From Cupriavidus pauculus (lineage in GTDB: Bacteria; Pseudomonadota; Gammaproteobacteria; Burkholderiales; Burkholderiaceae), in the NCBI RefSeq assembly GCF_008801835.1, contig NZ_VZOW01000016.1:62001-126000 (forward strand): a stretch of DNA of 64,000 bases. Reading direction: 5' to 3'. A program made the translations under genes and the position numbers. Below the pieces are notes generated by a model. The model saw nothing but the letters and a program-made list of their open reading frames with translations, ran no database searches and was not told the origin of the DNA. Numbering within the stretch: the first letter of the stretch is position 1; each line of letters opens with the position of its first letter. This document shows, piece by piece, positions 37,084 to 44,167 of the stretch.

Positions 37084-37689
37084 TCAGGCTGCCACGGCTT
37101 CGCTTTCGCGGCTCAGGCAATATTTGCCGCTTACCGCGCCCACCAGCATGTCCGCAGCTGCGTCGAGACGGTCAGTCGATCCAGACATGCGCGCGGTGAT
37201 GATGCCGTTCTGGATCGCGCCGTACAGCACCTTGGCCAGCGCTGGCGGCGGCACCGGATACGGCTGCCCACGCGCGATTTCGGCACGGTGCAGCAGTCCG
37301 GCGATCCACACTTCATTCATCTGGAAGTGCCCCTGCAGCAGGCTGCGGATCGAATCGGGCAAGGCCAGCACTTCGGCGGACAGCATGCCGGCCAGACAGA
37401 TCTGGTTCAGCTCGATGCCGTTGCGCAGCGGATCGACATACCGATGCGCCTGTTCGACCAGCGGCAGGCTGGTGTCGATGGCAGCGAGGCGCGTCTGCGC
37501 GCGTTCGCGGTACAGACGCACCACTTCCAGCACCAGATCGTCCTTGGCCGGGAAGTAGTAGTGAATGCTCGAGGTCTTCACGCCCACCAGCTCCGCCAGA
37601 TCGCGGTAGCTGAAGCCGTTGTAACCACGTTGTCGAATCAGCACGGAGGCGTGCTCAAGCAGTTGATCGCGTACGGTATGCGTTTTCAT
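37084..37689 (-). CDS. TetR-family transcriptional regulator
   Basis: 201 residues. The N-terminal helix-turn-helix is at ~10-55 (LLEHASVLIRQRGYNGFSYR, then VGVKTSSIHYYFPAKDDLVL) and is followed by a helical ligand domain. It is downstream of, and in the same direction as, the 33-residue membrane peptide and the DPYTDGA-repeat protein genes. Two near-identical palindromes of the type CTATCTA..TAGATAG upstream of the repeat-protein gene are attractive targets. The ATG at 37689 gives the normal N-terminus. Confidence 0.88.
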   Translation of the reverse strand: MKTHTVRDQLLEHASVLIRQRGYNGFSYRDLAELVGVKTSSIHYYFPAKDDLVLEVVRLYRERAQTRLAAIDTSLPLVEQAHRYVDPLRNGIELNQICLAGMLSAEVLALPDSIRSLLQGHFQMNEVWIAGLLHRAEIARGQPYPVPPPALAKVLYGAIQNGIITARMSGSTDRLDAAADMLVGAVSGKYCLSRESEAVAA

Positions 37690-37744
37690 GGCAACTATCT
37701 CTCGCCTTGTGGCGGAGATCCTCCGGTTTTTGGCCGTACGCCCC

Positions 37745-37846
37745 TTACAGGGACGACGACTGCGCAACGAGCGAGAGCACTGCCCCGCTAGTCAGGCAGA
37801 GCACGAGCCAGCCGCCCAGTATCAGGGCACTGTCACGCAAGGTCAT
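37745..37846 (-). CDS. Predicted 33-residue single-span membrane peptide
   Basis: A short frame starts at ATG 37846 with GGAG seven bases upstream and encodes MTLRDSALILGGWLVLCLTS followed by GAVLSLVAQSSSL. The stretch from about residue 7 to 28 is hydrophobic enough for one membrane helix. It lies 62 bases after the DPYTDGA-repeat gene and 55 bases before TetR, all on the minus strand, so the three could be one operon. Small size makes the call uncertain; good ribosome-site spacing and hydrophobicity support it. Confidence 0.5.
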   Translation of the reverse strand: MTLRDSALILGGWLVLCLTSGAVLSLVAQSSSL

Positions 37847-37908
37847 GATGAAACTCCAGGTGTCGTTGGGGTTGCGGCCCGTATGCAATGGGTCGCAACC
37901 TGTCGGCC

Positions 37909-38370
37909 TCAGGCGTTGGCGCCGTCGGTGTACGGATCGAACTTGCGCGACGGTTCTGCCGACACGCCGGTGCGGTCCATGCCGGCCACGATGCGGGCGC
38001 CGTCGGTGTAAGGGTCAGCCTTGCCGACCTTCGCGCCGTCGGTGTAGGGATCGGCCTTGCGCGACGGTTCTGCCGACACGCCGGTGCGGTCCAGACCGGC
38101 CACGATGCGGGCGCCGTCGGTGTACGGATCAAACTTGCCGACCTTCGCGCCGTCGGTGTAGGGATCGGCCTTGCCGACGCGTGCGCCTTCGCTGAAGGCG
38201 TCGAACTTGCCTTGGCGTGCGCCGTCGGTGAAGGCGTTGCGCTGGTCATTCACGCGGTAGCTGTAGCCGTAGACTTCGCCGGACTTCTGGGCGGCGGGAG
38301 CGGCTTGGGCGGCGCCCGTCACGAAAGCGGCGGCGAGGGCGGCGGCGGTGAGGATGTTCTTGGCGTTCAT
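37909..38370 (-). CDS. Secreted DPYTDGA-repeat protein
   Basis: 153 residues with a clear signal peptide (MNAKNILTAAALAAAFVTGA, cleavage near AQA-AP). The mature part is nearly all repeats of a nine-residue unit, [K/R][F/A]D[P/A][Y/F][T/S][D/E]GA. Seven copies are visible, linked by KVG, RVG or the longer RIVAGLDRTGVSAEPSR. I do not recognise a characterised family. D-x-x-x-D-G spacing recalls Ca2+-binding loops, but the middle acidic residue is replaced by Tyr, so metal binding is a guess. No cysteines are present. A second protein with the same unit is encoded at 60082. Two palindromic sites lie upstream. Confidence 0.8.
   Translation of the reverse strand: MNAKNILTAAALAAAFVTGAAQAAPAAQKSGEVYGYSYRVNDQRNAFTDGARQGKFDAFSEGARVGKADPYTDGAKVGKFDPYTDGARIVAGLDRTGVSAEPSRKADPYTDGAKVGKADPYTDGARIVAGMDRTGVSAEPSRKFDPYTDGANA
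37921..38148 (-). repeat. Two tandem 114-bp units inside the DPYTDGA gene
   Basis: The motif GCCGTCGGTGTA recurs at 37921, 37999, 38035, 38113 and 38149, giving alternate steps of 78 and 36 bases. This is a 114-bp unit (38 codons) present twice and nearly identical. It indicates a recent internal duplication. Confidence 0.9.
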
Positions 38371-38460
38371 GATGCTCTCCTTATGGGCCTGGCGATCTCG
38401 GTTCTGTATGGATCGCGGGGCCGATGTCTGTGCTGCGTTTCAGGCGTCTTTCCGATGCTG

Positions 38461-38482
38461 CTATCTACTGCTAGATAGATAG
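38461..38482. promoter_or_regulatory. Palindromic operator candidate, copy 1
   Basis: CTATCTACTGCTAGATAG plus ATAG: the arms CTATCTA and TAGATAG are perfect complements around a four-base centre. It is about 91 bases upstream of the DPYTDGA-repeat gene start. Its match to the second copy at 38608 suggests a regulator-binding site, most simply for the nearby TetR protein. Confidence 0.65.
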
Positions 38483-38607
38483 TCGGGGCTAAAAAAAAGA
38501 CCGCCTACCGGTACTGACAAACAACTTGTATTGCATGGTTCTGTTGCGTGGATCAACGTCTGCCGCGTCTTGCTGTTTGCTGCATGTCGCTGTCCATGGC
38601 CTGAATA

Positions 38608-38629
38608 TTATCTACTACTAGATAGATAG
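38608..38629. promoter_or_regulatory. Palindromic operator candidate, copy 2
   Basis: TTATCTACTACTAGATAG plus ATAG, differing from copy 1 at only two of 22 positions. The two sites are 147 bases apart (about 14 helical turns), which would allow looping. No gene lies between 38371 and 38792. That gap holds only these sites, an eight-A run at 38491-38498 (T on the minus strand) with a weak hairpin, and the terminator at 38719. Confidence 0.65.
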
Positions 38630-38718
38630 GCAAGGGGAATTTGGAGAAATTTCGATGTGCAAGGGTGGAGCAAGGTGCTACGCGCGCCTCAGATCCCTCG
38701 CAAGTTTCTGAATTTATT

Positions 38719-38765
38719 GAAAAAAAAGCGCTGGCACCGACAGGGGCGCGCAGCGCTTTTTAGGG
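38719..38765 (-). terminator. Rho-independent terminator of the FAH-family gene
   Basis: AAAGCGCTG and CAGCGCTTT pair across a 17-base loop. On the minus strand the stem is followed by about eight T. It is roughly 30 bases after the stop of the gene at 38793. Confidence 0.82.
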
Positions 38766-38792
38766 ATACGCGGATACCGTAAAAGTCGGAAT

Positions 38793-39488
38793 CTAGCGCT
38801 TGCCGATCGTGAAGGTGATCTCTCCGACACCTTCAACGCCGCTGGACACGGTGTCTCCCGGATTCAACGCGCCCACTCCGGCCGGCGTGCCCGTGAAGAT
38901 CAGGTCGCCCGGCTGCAAGGTCATGGCTTCGGAGATATAGGCGATGACATCGGCCACGGGCCAGATCAGCTCGTCGAGATCGCCCTTCTGGCGTGTTTCG
39001 CCGTTCACGTTAAGCCAGATTGCGCCCTTCGACGGATGGCCGACCGCCGACACCGGCTGCAGCGGTCCGCATGGGCCCGAAGCGTCGAACGACTTCGACC
39101 AGTCCCAGGGGCGGCTCATTTTCTTGGCCACGTCCTGCAGGTCACGGCGCGTCAGGTCCACGCCGACGCCATAGCCCCACACCAGATCCAGCGCCTGTGC
39201 CGCACTGACATTGGCGCCGCCCTTGCCGATGGCCACCACCAGTTCGATCTCGTGATGGAGGTTTTCCGTAAGCGGCGGGTAGGGCACGGTGCCCTCGGCC
39301 GGCACCACCGCATCGGCGGGCTTGGTGAAAAAGAACGGCGGCTCGCGATCCGGGTCCTTGCCCATCTCGCGCGCATGCGCGGCGTAGTTGCGTCCGACGC
39401 AGAATACGCGGCGAATCGGAAAGCGGGCGGTGCTGCCGGCAACGGCGACGCTGGGCTGCGCGGGCGGGTCGATCACGAAATCGGTCAT
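38793..39488 (-). CDS. Fumarylacetoacetate hydrolase-family protein (fumarylpyruvate hydrolase/acylpyruvase-like)
   Basis: 231 residues of the short FAH type. The metal-site acids are in HHEIELVVAIGKG (Glu pair), and GVGVDLTRRDLQ and FTGTPAGVG are conserved. The N-terminus FPIRRVFCVGRNYAAHAREM resembles NagK-type fumarylpyruvate hydrolases of gentisate/salicylate pathways, which split fumarylpyruvate to fumarate and pyruvate. It is followed upstream by a glyoxalase-fold protein gene and a divergent LysR gene. A separate function in tyrosine breakdown (fumarylacetoacetase) is less likely because that enzyme is much longer. Confidence 0.88.
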   Translation of the reverse strand: MTDFVIDPPAQPSVAVAGSTARFPIRRVFCVGRNYAAHAREMGKDPDREPPFFFTKPADAVVPAEGTVPYPPLTENLHHEIELVVAIGKGGANVSAAQALDLVWGYGVGVDLTRRDLQDVAKKMSRPWDWSKSFDASGPCGPLQPVSAVGHPSKGAIWLNVNGETRQKGDLDELIWPVADVIAYISEAMTLQPGDLIFTGTPAGVGALNPGDTVSSGVEGVGEITFTIGKR

Positions 39489-39536
39489 GTCTTGCTCTGG
39501 TTTTCAGTGGAACGGTGGGGCGGTGAAACCTGCGGA

Positions 39537-39959
39537 TTATTTGGCGAAGACCTGGCTCAGGTCGCCAAACGCCTTGAATTCGAGGGCGTTGCCCGATGGG
39601 TCGAGAAAGAACATGGTGGCCTGCTCGCCTACCTGGCCCTTGAAACGCACATGCGGTTCGATCACGAATTGCGTGCCGGCGGCGCGCAGCTTGTCAGCCA
39701 GACGTTCCCATTCGGCCATCGACAGGATCGCGCCGAAATGCCGCACCGGCACGTTGTCACCGTCCACCGCACTGGTGGCGCGATGGCCGCACTCGTCCGG
39801 CGACAGATGCGCCACGACCTGATGGCCGTAGAAGTCGAAATCGACCCAGGCGTCGGAACTTCGGCCCTCGGGGCAGCCCAGCAGGTCGCCGTAGAACTGG
39901 CGCGCGGCGGCAAGATCGTGAACGGGGAAGGCGAGGTGGAACAGTGGGGTGGCGCTCAT
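39537..39959 (-). CDS. VOC-family (glyoxalase/bleomycin resistance fold) protein
   Basis: 140 residues with paired beta-alpha-beta-beta-beta modules. [20 protein letters not shown] starts the first, with the metal-type His, and [18 protein letters not shown] ends the second with the Glu ligand. Members are dioxygenases, isomerases or resistance proteins; the reaction here is unknown. The start at 39959 is ten codons after a less likely upstream one. It lies 48 bases upstream of the FAH-family gene and is divergent from LysR, so the two probably form one operon. Confidence 0.85.
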   Translation of the reverse strand: MSATPLFHLAFPVHDLAAARQFYGDLLGCPEGRSSDAWVDFDFYGHQVVAHLSPDECGHRATSAVDGDNVPVRHFGAILSMAEWERLADKLRAAGTQFVIEPHVRFKGQVGEQATMFFLDPSGNALEFKAFGDLSQVFAK

Positions 39960-40051
39960 GGCTTCAGGGTCTCTCGTGAAAGCAGTCAAACACGGTGTCG
40001 TTGATTGTAATCAGCAGAACTCGTAATATGAAACGAATCATTTTTTGACTG

Positions 40052-40072
40052 AGCATCGAAAATTTCGATGCT
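40052..40072. promoter_or_regulatory. Perfect inverted repeat upstream of LysR
   Basis: AGCATCGAAA and TTTCGATGCT are exact complements separated by one A. The site lies about 90 bases from the VOC gene start and 70 bases before the preferred LysR start. It could be the LysR protein's own binding site in the divergent promoter region. Confidence 0.55.
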
Positions 40073-40142
40073 TGCGCCTCTGGCGCTTGGCGCGGAGCCA
40101 GGGATACCCTTCTGGCGCCGCGACCCGTCCCTTGCCCCTACC

Positions 40143-41060
40143 GTGATCCGCTATTTCAAGACTTTTCTGATTGCCGCCGAGACCAGCTCGTTTTCTGCCG
40201 CCGGTGCGCGGCTGGGGCTGACCCAGTCCGCCGTCAGCACGCAGATTCGCCGGCTCGAGGACGATCTGGGTTGCACGCTGTTCGAGCGCTCCGGCAAATC
40301 GGTAACGCTGAGCGAAGAGGGCCGCCAGATGCTGGCCGACGCCACGCGCATCGTGTCGATCTACGAAGCAATGAAGGGATCGCGCGAGCGGGATACGGCG
40401 CCGCTGGACCTGGGCGCGGTGTCGACGGTGCAGGCCAGCCTGCTGCCGCGCGCGATGCAGCGCTTTCGCGTCGCGTATCCCGATACGCACGTCAATATCG
40501 TTCCGGGCATGTCGACGCAATTGCTGACCCAGGTGGACGCACGCGAACTGGACATCGCGGTTCTGGTGAAGCCGCGCCTGGGCATCCCAACCGACCTGAA
40601 GTGGGTGCCGCTGCTTCAGGAGCGCTTTGTGGCGGTGGCACCGACAGGCGCGCCGTCCGACCTGAAAACGCTGCTGCAGAGCGTGCCGTTTATCCGCTAC
40701 AACCGCCATTCCACCGGCGGCCAACTGGTCGATCGCTACCTGCGCCGGCACCGCTTGTGGGTGCGCGAGGGCATGGAACTGGACGAGCCCGCGGTGATCC
40801 TGCAAATGGTTGGCGAGGGATTGGGCTGCGCGATCATTCCATCGGCGCTGGTGCCGTTGCGGCAGACGCCCAATATCCAGGAGGTGCCGATGCCCGGCGC
40901 GCCGCTCTATCGAGAGATTGGCGCGCTGGTGCGGCAGTCGGCGCTCAAGCGGGCCCCGACCGCCGCGCTGATCGACGCATTCCTGGCGGAAAGCCGGGAA
41001 CGCCAGTGGATCACGCCTGCGGCTTCGGCTGCGGACCTTGCGGCGCCCCCGCCGGGCTGA
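40143..41060 (+). CDS. LysR-family transcriptional regulator
   Basis: 305 residues from GTG 40143, preferred because the family N-terminus (IRYFKTFLIAAETSSFSAAG) begins there; an ATG at 40068 would add 25 unrelated residues and falls inside a perfect palindrome. HTH: ARLGLTQSAVSTQIRRLEDD. The effector domain has VSTVQASLLPRAMQRFR and GLGCAIIPSALVPL. It is divergent from the VOC/FAH genes, which it probably regulates. Its 3' end overlaps the converging MFS gene by 50 bases. Confidence 0.88.
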   Translation: MIRYFKTFLIAAETSSFSAAGARLGLTQSAVSTQIRRLEDDLGCTLFERSGKSVTLSEEGRQMLADATRIVSIYEAMKGSRERDTAPLDLGAVSTVQASLLPRAMQRFRVAYPDTHVNIVPGMSTQLLTQVDARELDIAVLVKPRLGIPTDLKWVPLLQERFVAVAPTGAPSDLKTLLQSVPFIRYNRHSTGGQLVDRYLRRHRLWVREGMELDEPAVILQMVGEGLGCAIIPSALVPLRQTPNIQEVPMPGAPLYREIGALVRQSALKRAPTAALIDAFLAESRERQWITPAASAADLAAPPPG

Positions 41061-42330
41061 CGCGGCGCACCATCAGCGCCAGCAGCGCGGCCACCAGGCA
41101 CGCGGCGCCGGCCACGTACAGCGCGGGCGAATAGGTCAGCCAGAACGTGCGCGAAAGCCCCGCGCCAAACGCCGCAGTCGCCGCGCCGATCTGGTGTGCG
41201 GCGAAGATCCAGCCAAACACCATTGGCGCGCGCTCGCGTCCGAAGGTGCTGCCCGCCAGCTTGATCGTTGGCGGCACGGTGGCGATCCAGTCCAGTCCAT
41301 AGAACATCGCGAACAACGACAGGCCGTAAAGCGTGAATTCCGAGTGCGGCAGCCAGAACAGCGAAAGCCCGCGCAGCGCGTAGTACCAGAACAGCAGCTT
41401 GCGGCTGTCGTAGCGGTCCGACAGCCAGCCCGACAGGATGGTGCCGATGAAGTCGAATGCGCCCATCATCGCCAGCGCCGACGCAGCCGGTACGGCCGAC
41501 ATGCCGAAATCGGCGCACAGCGATATGAAGTGCGTCTGGATCAGGCCGTTGGTAGAGAGCCCGCAGATGAAGAAGGTGCCCGCCAGAATCCAGAACGTCT
41601 GCGTGCGCGCGGCATCGCGCAACACCACGAACGGGCCGCGCCAGGACAGCGGCGCTGGCGCGGCAGCCGGCGGCTGCGGGGCCGATGCCAGCGGTGGCAA
41701 CTCGCCAAACGGCGCCAGGCCCACGTCGGACGGCCGGTTGCGCATCCACCCCAGCACCACCAGCGCCAATGCGCCACACGCGGCAAGCACCGGCAGCACG
41801 GCCACGCGCCACCCCATATGTTCGATCAGCCACGCAGCCACCGGCAGGAAGGCCAGTTGTCCCGTAGCGGAACTGGCGGTCAGTAGCCCGATCACCAGAC
41901 CGCGACGCGCGGTGAACCACCGATTGGCGACCACTGCGGCCAGCACCAGCGCGGTCAGGCCCGAGCCGACGCCAAGCATCAGTCCCCACGCGATGAACAA
42001 CTGCCAGAGCTGCGTGGACACGGTGGCCAGCGCCATGCCGCCCGCAATCAGCGCCAGCGCCGCGCACACGACATGGCGCACGCCGAAGCGCTCCATCAGG
42101 ATCGCCGAGAACGGCGCCATCAGGCCGAACAGCGCAAAACGGAACGCCAGGATCGACGACACCTGATCGGTGCTCCAGCCCATTTCTGTGGTCATTGGCT
42201 TGAGGAACGCGCCGGGCAGGCCGAGCGCGGCCGCGGTGGTCAGCATCACGCAGAACGTGATGGCTGCGACGATCCACGCGTAATGGACGCCGCGCCGGTC
42301 GAGCCGGCTCGATAGGGCTTGGGCAAACAT
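41011..42330 (-). CDS. MFS transporter (oxalate/formate antiporter-like)
   Basis: 439 residues, twelve helices in two halves split by a Pro/Ala-rich loop (LPPLASAPQPPAAAPAP). Helix 1 begins VHYAWIVAAITFCVMLTTAA. Inter-helix motifs are APFSAILMERFGVRHV and LSGWLSDRYDSRKLL. Such monocarboxylate-type permeases move organic acids; the cargo is unknown. A TetR gene follows upstream on the same strand with a 53-base gap. Its end overlaps the LysR gene on the opposite strand. Confidence 0.87.
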   Translation of the reverse strand: MFAQALSSRLDRRGVHYAWIVAAITFCVMLTTAAALGLPGAFLKPMTTEMGWSTDQVSSILAFRFALFGLMAPFSAILMERFGVRHVVCAALALIAGGMALATVSTQLWQLFIAWGLMLGVGSGLTALVLAAVVANRWFTARRGLVIGLLTASSATGQLAFLPVAAWLIEHMGWRVAVLPVLAACGALALVVLGWMRNRPSDVGLAPFGELPPLASAPQPPAAAPAPLSWRGPFVVLRDAARTQTFWILAGTFFICGLSTNGLIQTHFISLCADFGMSAVPAASALAMMGAFDFIGTILSGWLSDRYDSRKLLFWYYALRGLSLFWLPHSEFTLYGLSLFAMFYGLDWIATVPPTIKLAGSTFGRERAPMVFGWIFAAHQIGAATAAFGAGLSRTFWLTYSPALYVAGAACLVAALLALMVRRVSPAGAPQGPQPKPQA

Positions 42331-42383
42331 GGGGCTTGTGGTGGAAGTGGTCAGAGGTTTGTGAGGGCCCGATTTTCGGTCGA

Positions 42384-43043
42384 TCAGGCGGGTGTGGATG
42401 GGGTGACGGCGCGGCTGTCCGTGGTGCCGTCGGTGGCGCGGTCGCCCTCGCGCCCGTCGCGCTCCAGCAGCCAGCCGCGCGCGACAGCGAGAATGTCGTC
42501 GGAAATCGCATCGCCAGCCGTGGCGCGCGCCAGCGTGATGGCGCCGACCAGCGTCGCCATCTCCAGCAATGCGGCACGGTCGGTTTCGTCGCTTGGGCCT
42601 TCGGTCGCGGTGGTTTTCCAGGTCGACAGCAACTGCTTGACACCGTCCAGATACGCTTGCCGCACCGGCTTGCCGGCAGGTTCGCGCGCGATATCGGCGA
42701 CCAGCGCCGACGCCGGGCAGCCATGTCCCGCGGCGTCGCGATGCGCTTCGTTCAGATACAGATCGACCAGATTGCGTCGCGCGGCGTGCGGGTCGCCATC
42801 GGCCTTCGCCACCAGATGCTGCCAGCGCGCATTCGAACTGGAAAACGCCCGCGCGCACGCCACCGCTGCCAGGTCGTCCTTGGATGCGAAGTGCCCATAG
42901 AAACCGCCGTGGGTGAGTCCCGCATCGGCCATGATCTGGGCCACCGACACGCCATGCAGCCCATGCTGCCGGAACAGCCGCGCCGACGCTTCCTCGATGG
43001 CCGTCCTGTGCTGCTCGGCAACTGCCCGTGATGCGCGCGCCAT
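42384..43043 (-). CDS. TetR-family transcriptional regulator
   Basis: 219 residues. HTH near residues 15-60: EEASARLFRQHGLHGVSVAQ, then DAGLTHGGFYGHFASKDDLA, the common TetR/AcrR start. The effector domain carries one notable Cys in GHGCPASAL. The last ~20 residues are Asp/Thr/Arg-rich and probably disordered. It precedes the MFS gene in the same direction and is divergent from an SDR gene, so it may control both. Confidence 0.9.
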   Translation of the reverse strand: MARASRAVAEQHRTAIEEASARLFRQHGLHGVSVAQIMADAGLTHGGFYGHFASKDDLAAVACARAFSSSNARWQHLVAKADGDPHAARRNLVDLYLNEAHRDAAGHGCPASALVADIAREPAGKPVRQAYLDGVKQLLSTWKTTATEGPSDETDRAALLEMATLVGAITLARATAGDAISDDILAVARGWLLERDGREGDRATDGTTDSRAVTPSTPA

Positions 43044-43094
43044 TCCGATTTCTCCTGCTGATCTGCTGATTCGTCCTTGACCGGAGTTTAGATG

Positions 43095-43120
43095 ACATCC
43101 ATACTTTATTCAATAGATGT
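43095..43120. promoter_or_regulatory. Candidate TetR operator between TetR and SDR genes
   Basis: An AT-rich dyad ACATC...GATGT (43095-43099 and 43116-43120) lies inside a second one, ATGACA...TGTCAT (43092-43097 and 43125-43130). It stands 50 bases from the TetR start and about 85 bases before the SDR start. The imperfect arms keep confidence low. Confidence 0.4.
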
Positions 43121-43208
43121 TGTCTGTCATATAAAAACAGGCCGCATCATGGGCCGCCTCCGTTGCCCGATGTTCCGCTGCTATCCCAATCTCGATGGAG
43201 AACCTGTC

Positions 43209-43973
43209 ATGTTTCAACTCTTCGATCTGTCCGGCCGCGTGGCCGTGGTAACCGGCTCCACCAAAGGCATGGGCCTGGAAATGGCGCGCGCGCTTGGCCA
43301 GGCGGGCGCGCGCGTGGTGGTGTCCGGGCGCGACGCTGCGGTGTCCGAATCCGTCGCCGCCAAGCTGCGCGACGCCGACATCGACGCCACCGGCATTGCC
43401 TGCGACATCGCCAGCACGGAGAGCGTGCGCGCGTTTGCCGCGCAGGTGCTGGAGAAGTTCGGGCGTGTCGATGCGCTGGTGCTGAATGCCGCGGGCAGCG
43501 GCGTGGCCGGTTCGATGTTGGAGCAGGGGCCCGAGGTGTTCGACGACGTCATGGCGGGCAACGTGCGCGGCAATCTGGTGCTGGTCAACGCGCTGGCGCC
43601 GCAAATGATCGAACGTCAGGATGGCTCCATCATCTTCATGTCGAGCATTGCCGCGCGACGCGGCTCGGCGCGGCTGGCGCTCTACAGTATTTCGAAGGGC
43701 GCGACCGATCTGGCAATGCGCAATCTCGCGCAGACGCTGGGCCCGTACAACATCAACGTGAACAGCATCAACCCTGGGCCGGTGCGCACCGATTTCTCTC
43801 GCGACGCACTGTGGGGCGATCCGGAACGCGAAAAGGCGCTTGCCGCCGGCATTCCAATGCGACGCATCGCTGAAGCCGTGGACGTGGCCGGCGTCGCGGT
43901 GTTGCTCGCGTCGCCGGCGGGGCGCTACATCTCGGGCCAGACGATCGGCGTCGATGGCGGCGCCACTGCATAA
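43209..43973 (+). CDS. Short-chain dehydrogenase/reductase
   Basis: 254 residues, the classical SDR length. The NAD(P) loop TGSTKGMG follows VAVVTG. Other motifs are NAAGSG, the catalytic Ser in FMSSIAARRG, Tyr-x-x-x-Lys in LYSISKG, and NINVNSINPGPVRTDF. It reduces a carbonyl or oxidises an alcohol; the substrate is unknown. The ATG at 43209 is chosen because the fold starts at once (FDLSGRVAVVTG); the open frame upstream overlaps the operator zone. It is divergent from TetR. Confidence 0.92.
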   Translation: MFQLFDLSGRVAVVTGSTKGMGLEMARALGQAGARVVVSGRDAAVSESVAAKLRDADIDATGIACDIASTESVRAFAAQVLEKFGRVDALVLNAAGSGVAGSMLEQGPEVFDDVMAGNVRGNLVLVNALAPQMIERQDGSIIFMSSIAARRGSARLALYSISKGATDLAMRNLAQTLGPYNINVNSINPGPVRTDFSRDALWGDPEREKALAAGIPMRRIAEAVDVAGVAVLLASPAGRYISGQTIGVDGGATA

Positions 43974-44167
43974 GGGGCTTGCGACGCGCGCGCGCAAAGG
44001 TGCATTGCGCGCGCGATCGCTGTGCGCCGCGCACCGGTGCTGTGCAACTTGCGCACCGCGTTTGTGCGCAAGAAAAAATAGCGGGAAATAGCGGGGAAAA
44101 CGGCTTCATTTCGCGGAATCGACGCCGTTACAGCGGGCATTGAGACTCCCTGAAACAAAGGAATATC

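Noticed and set aside
37918..38160. CRISPR-like spacing of repeats
   Set aside because: Repeats are in frame, coding, alternate 78 and 36 bases apart and have no unique spacers or cas genes nearby.
37888..38478. A plus-strand frame over the repeat gene, rich in GVGIGLA
   Set aside because: It is only the reverse reading of the DPYTDGA repeats; it has no signal peptide or ribosome site, while the minus strand has both.
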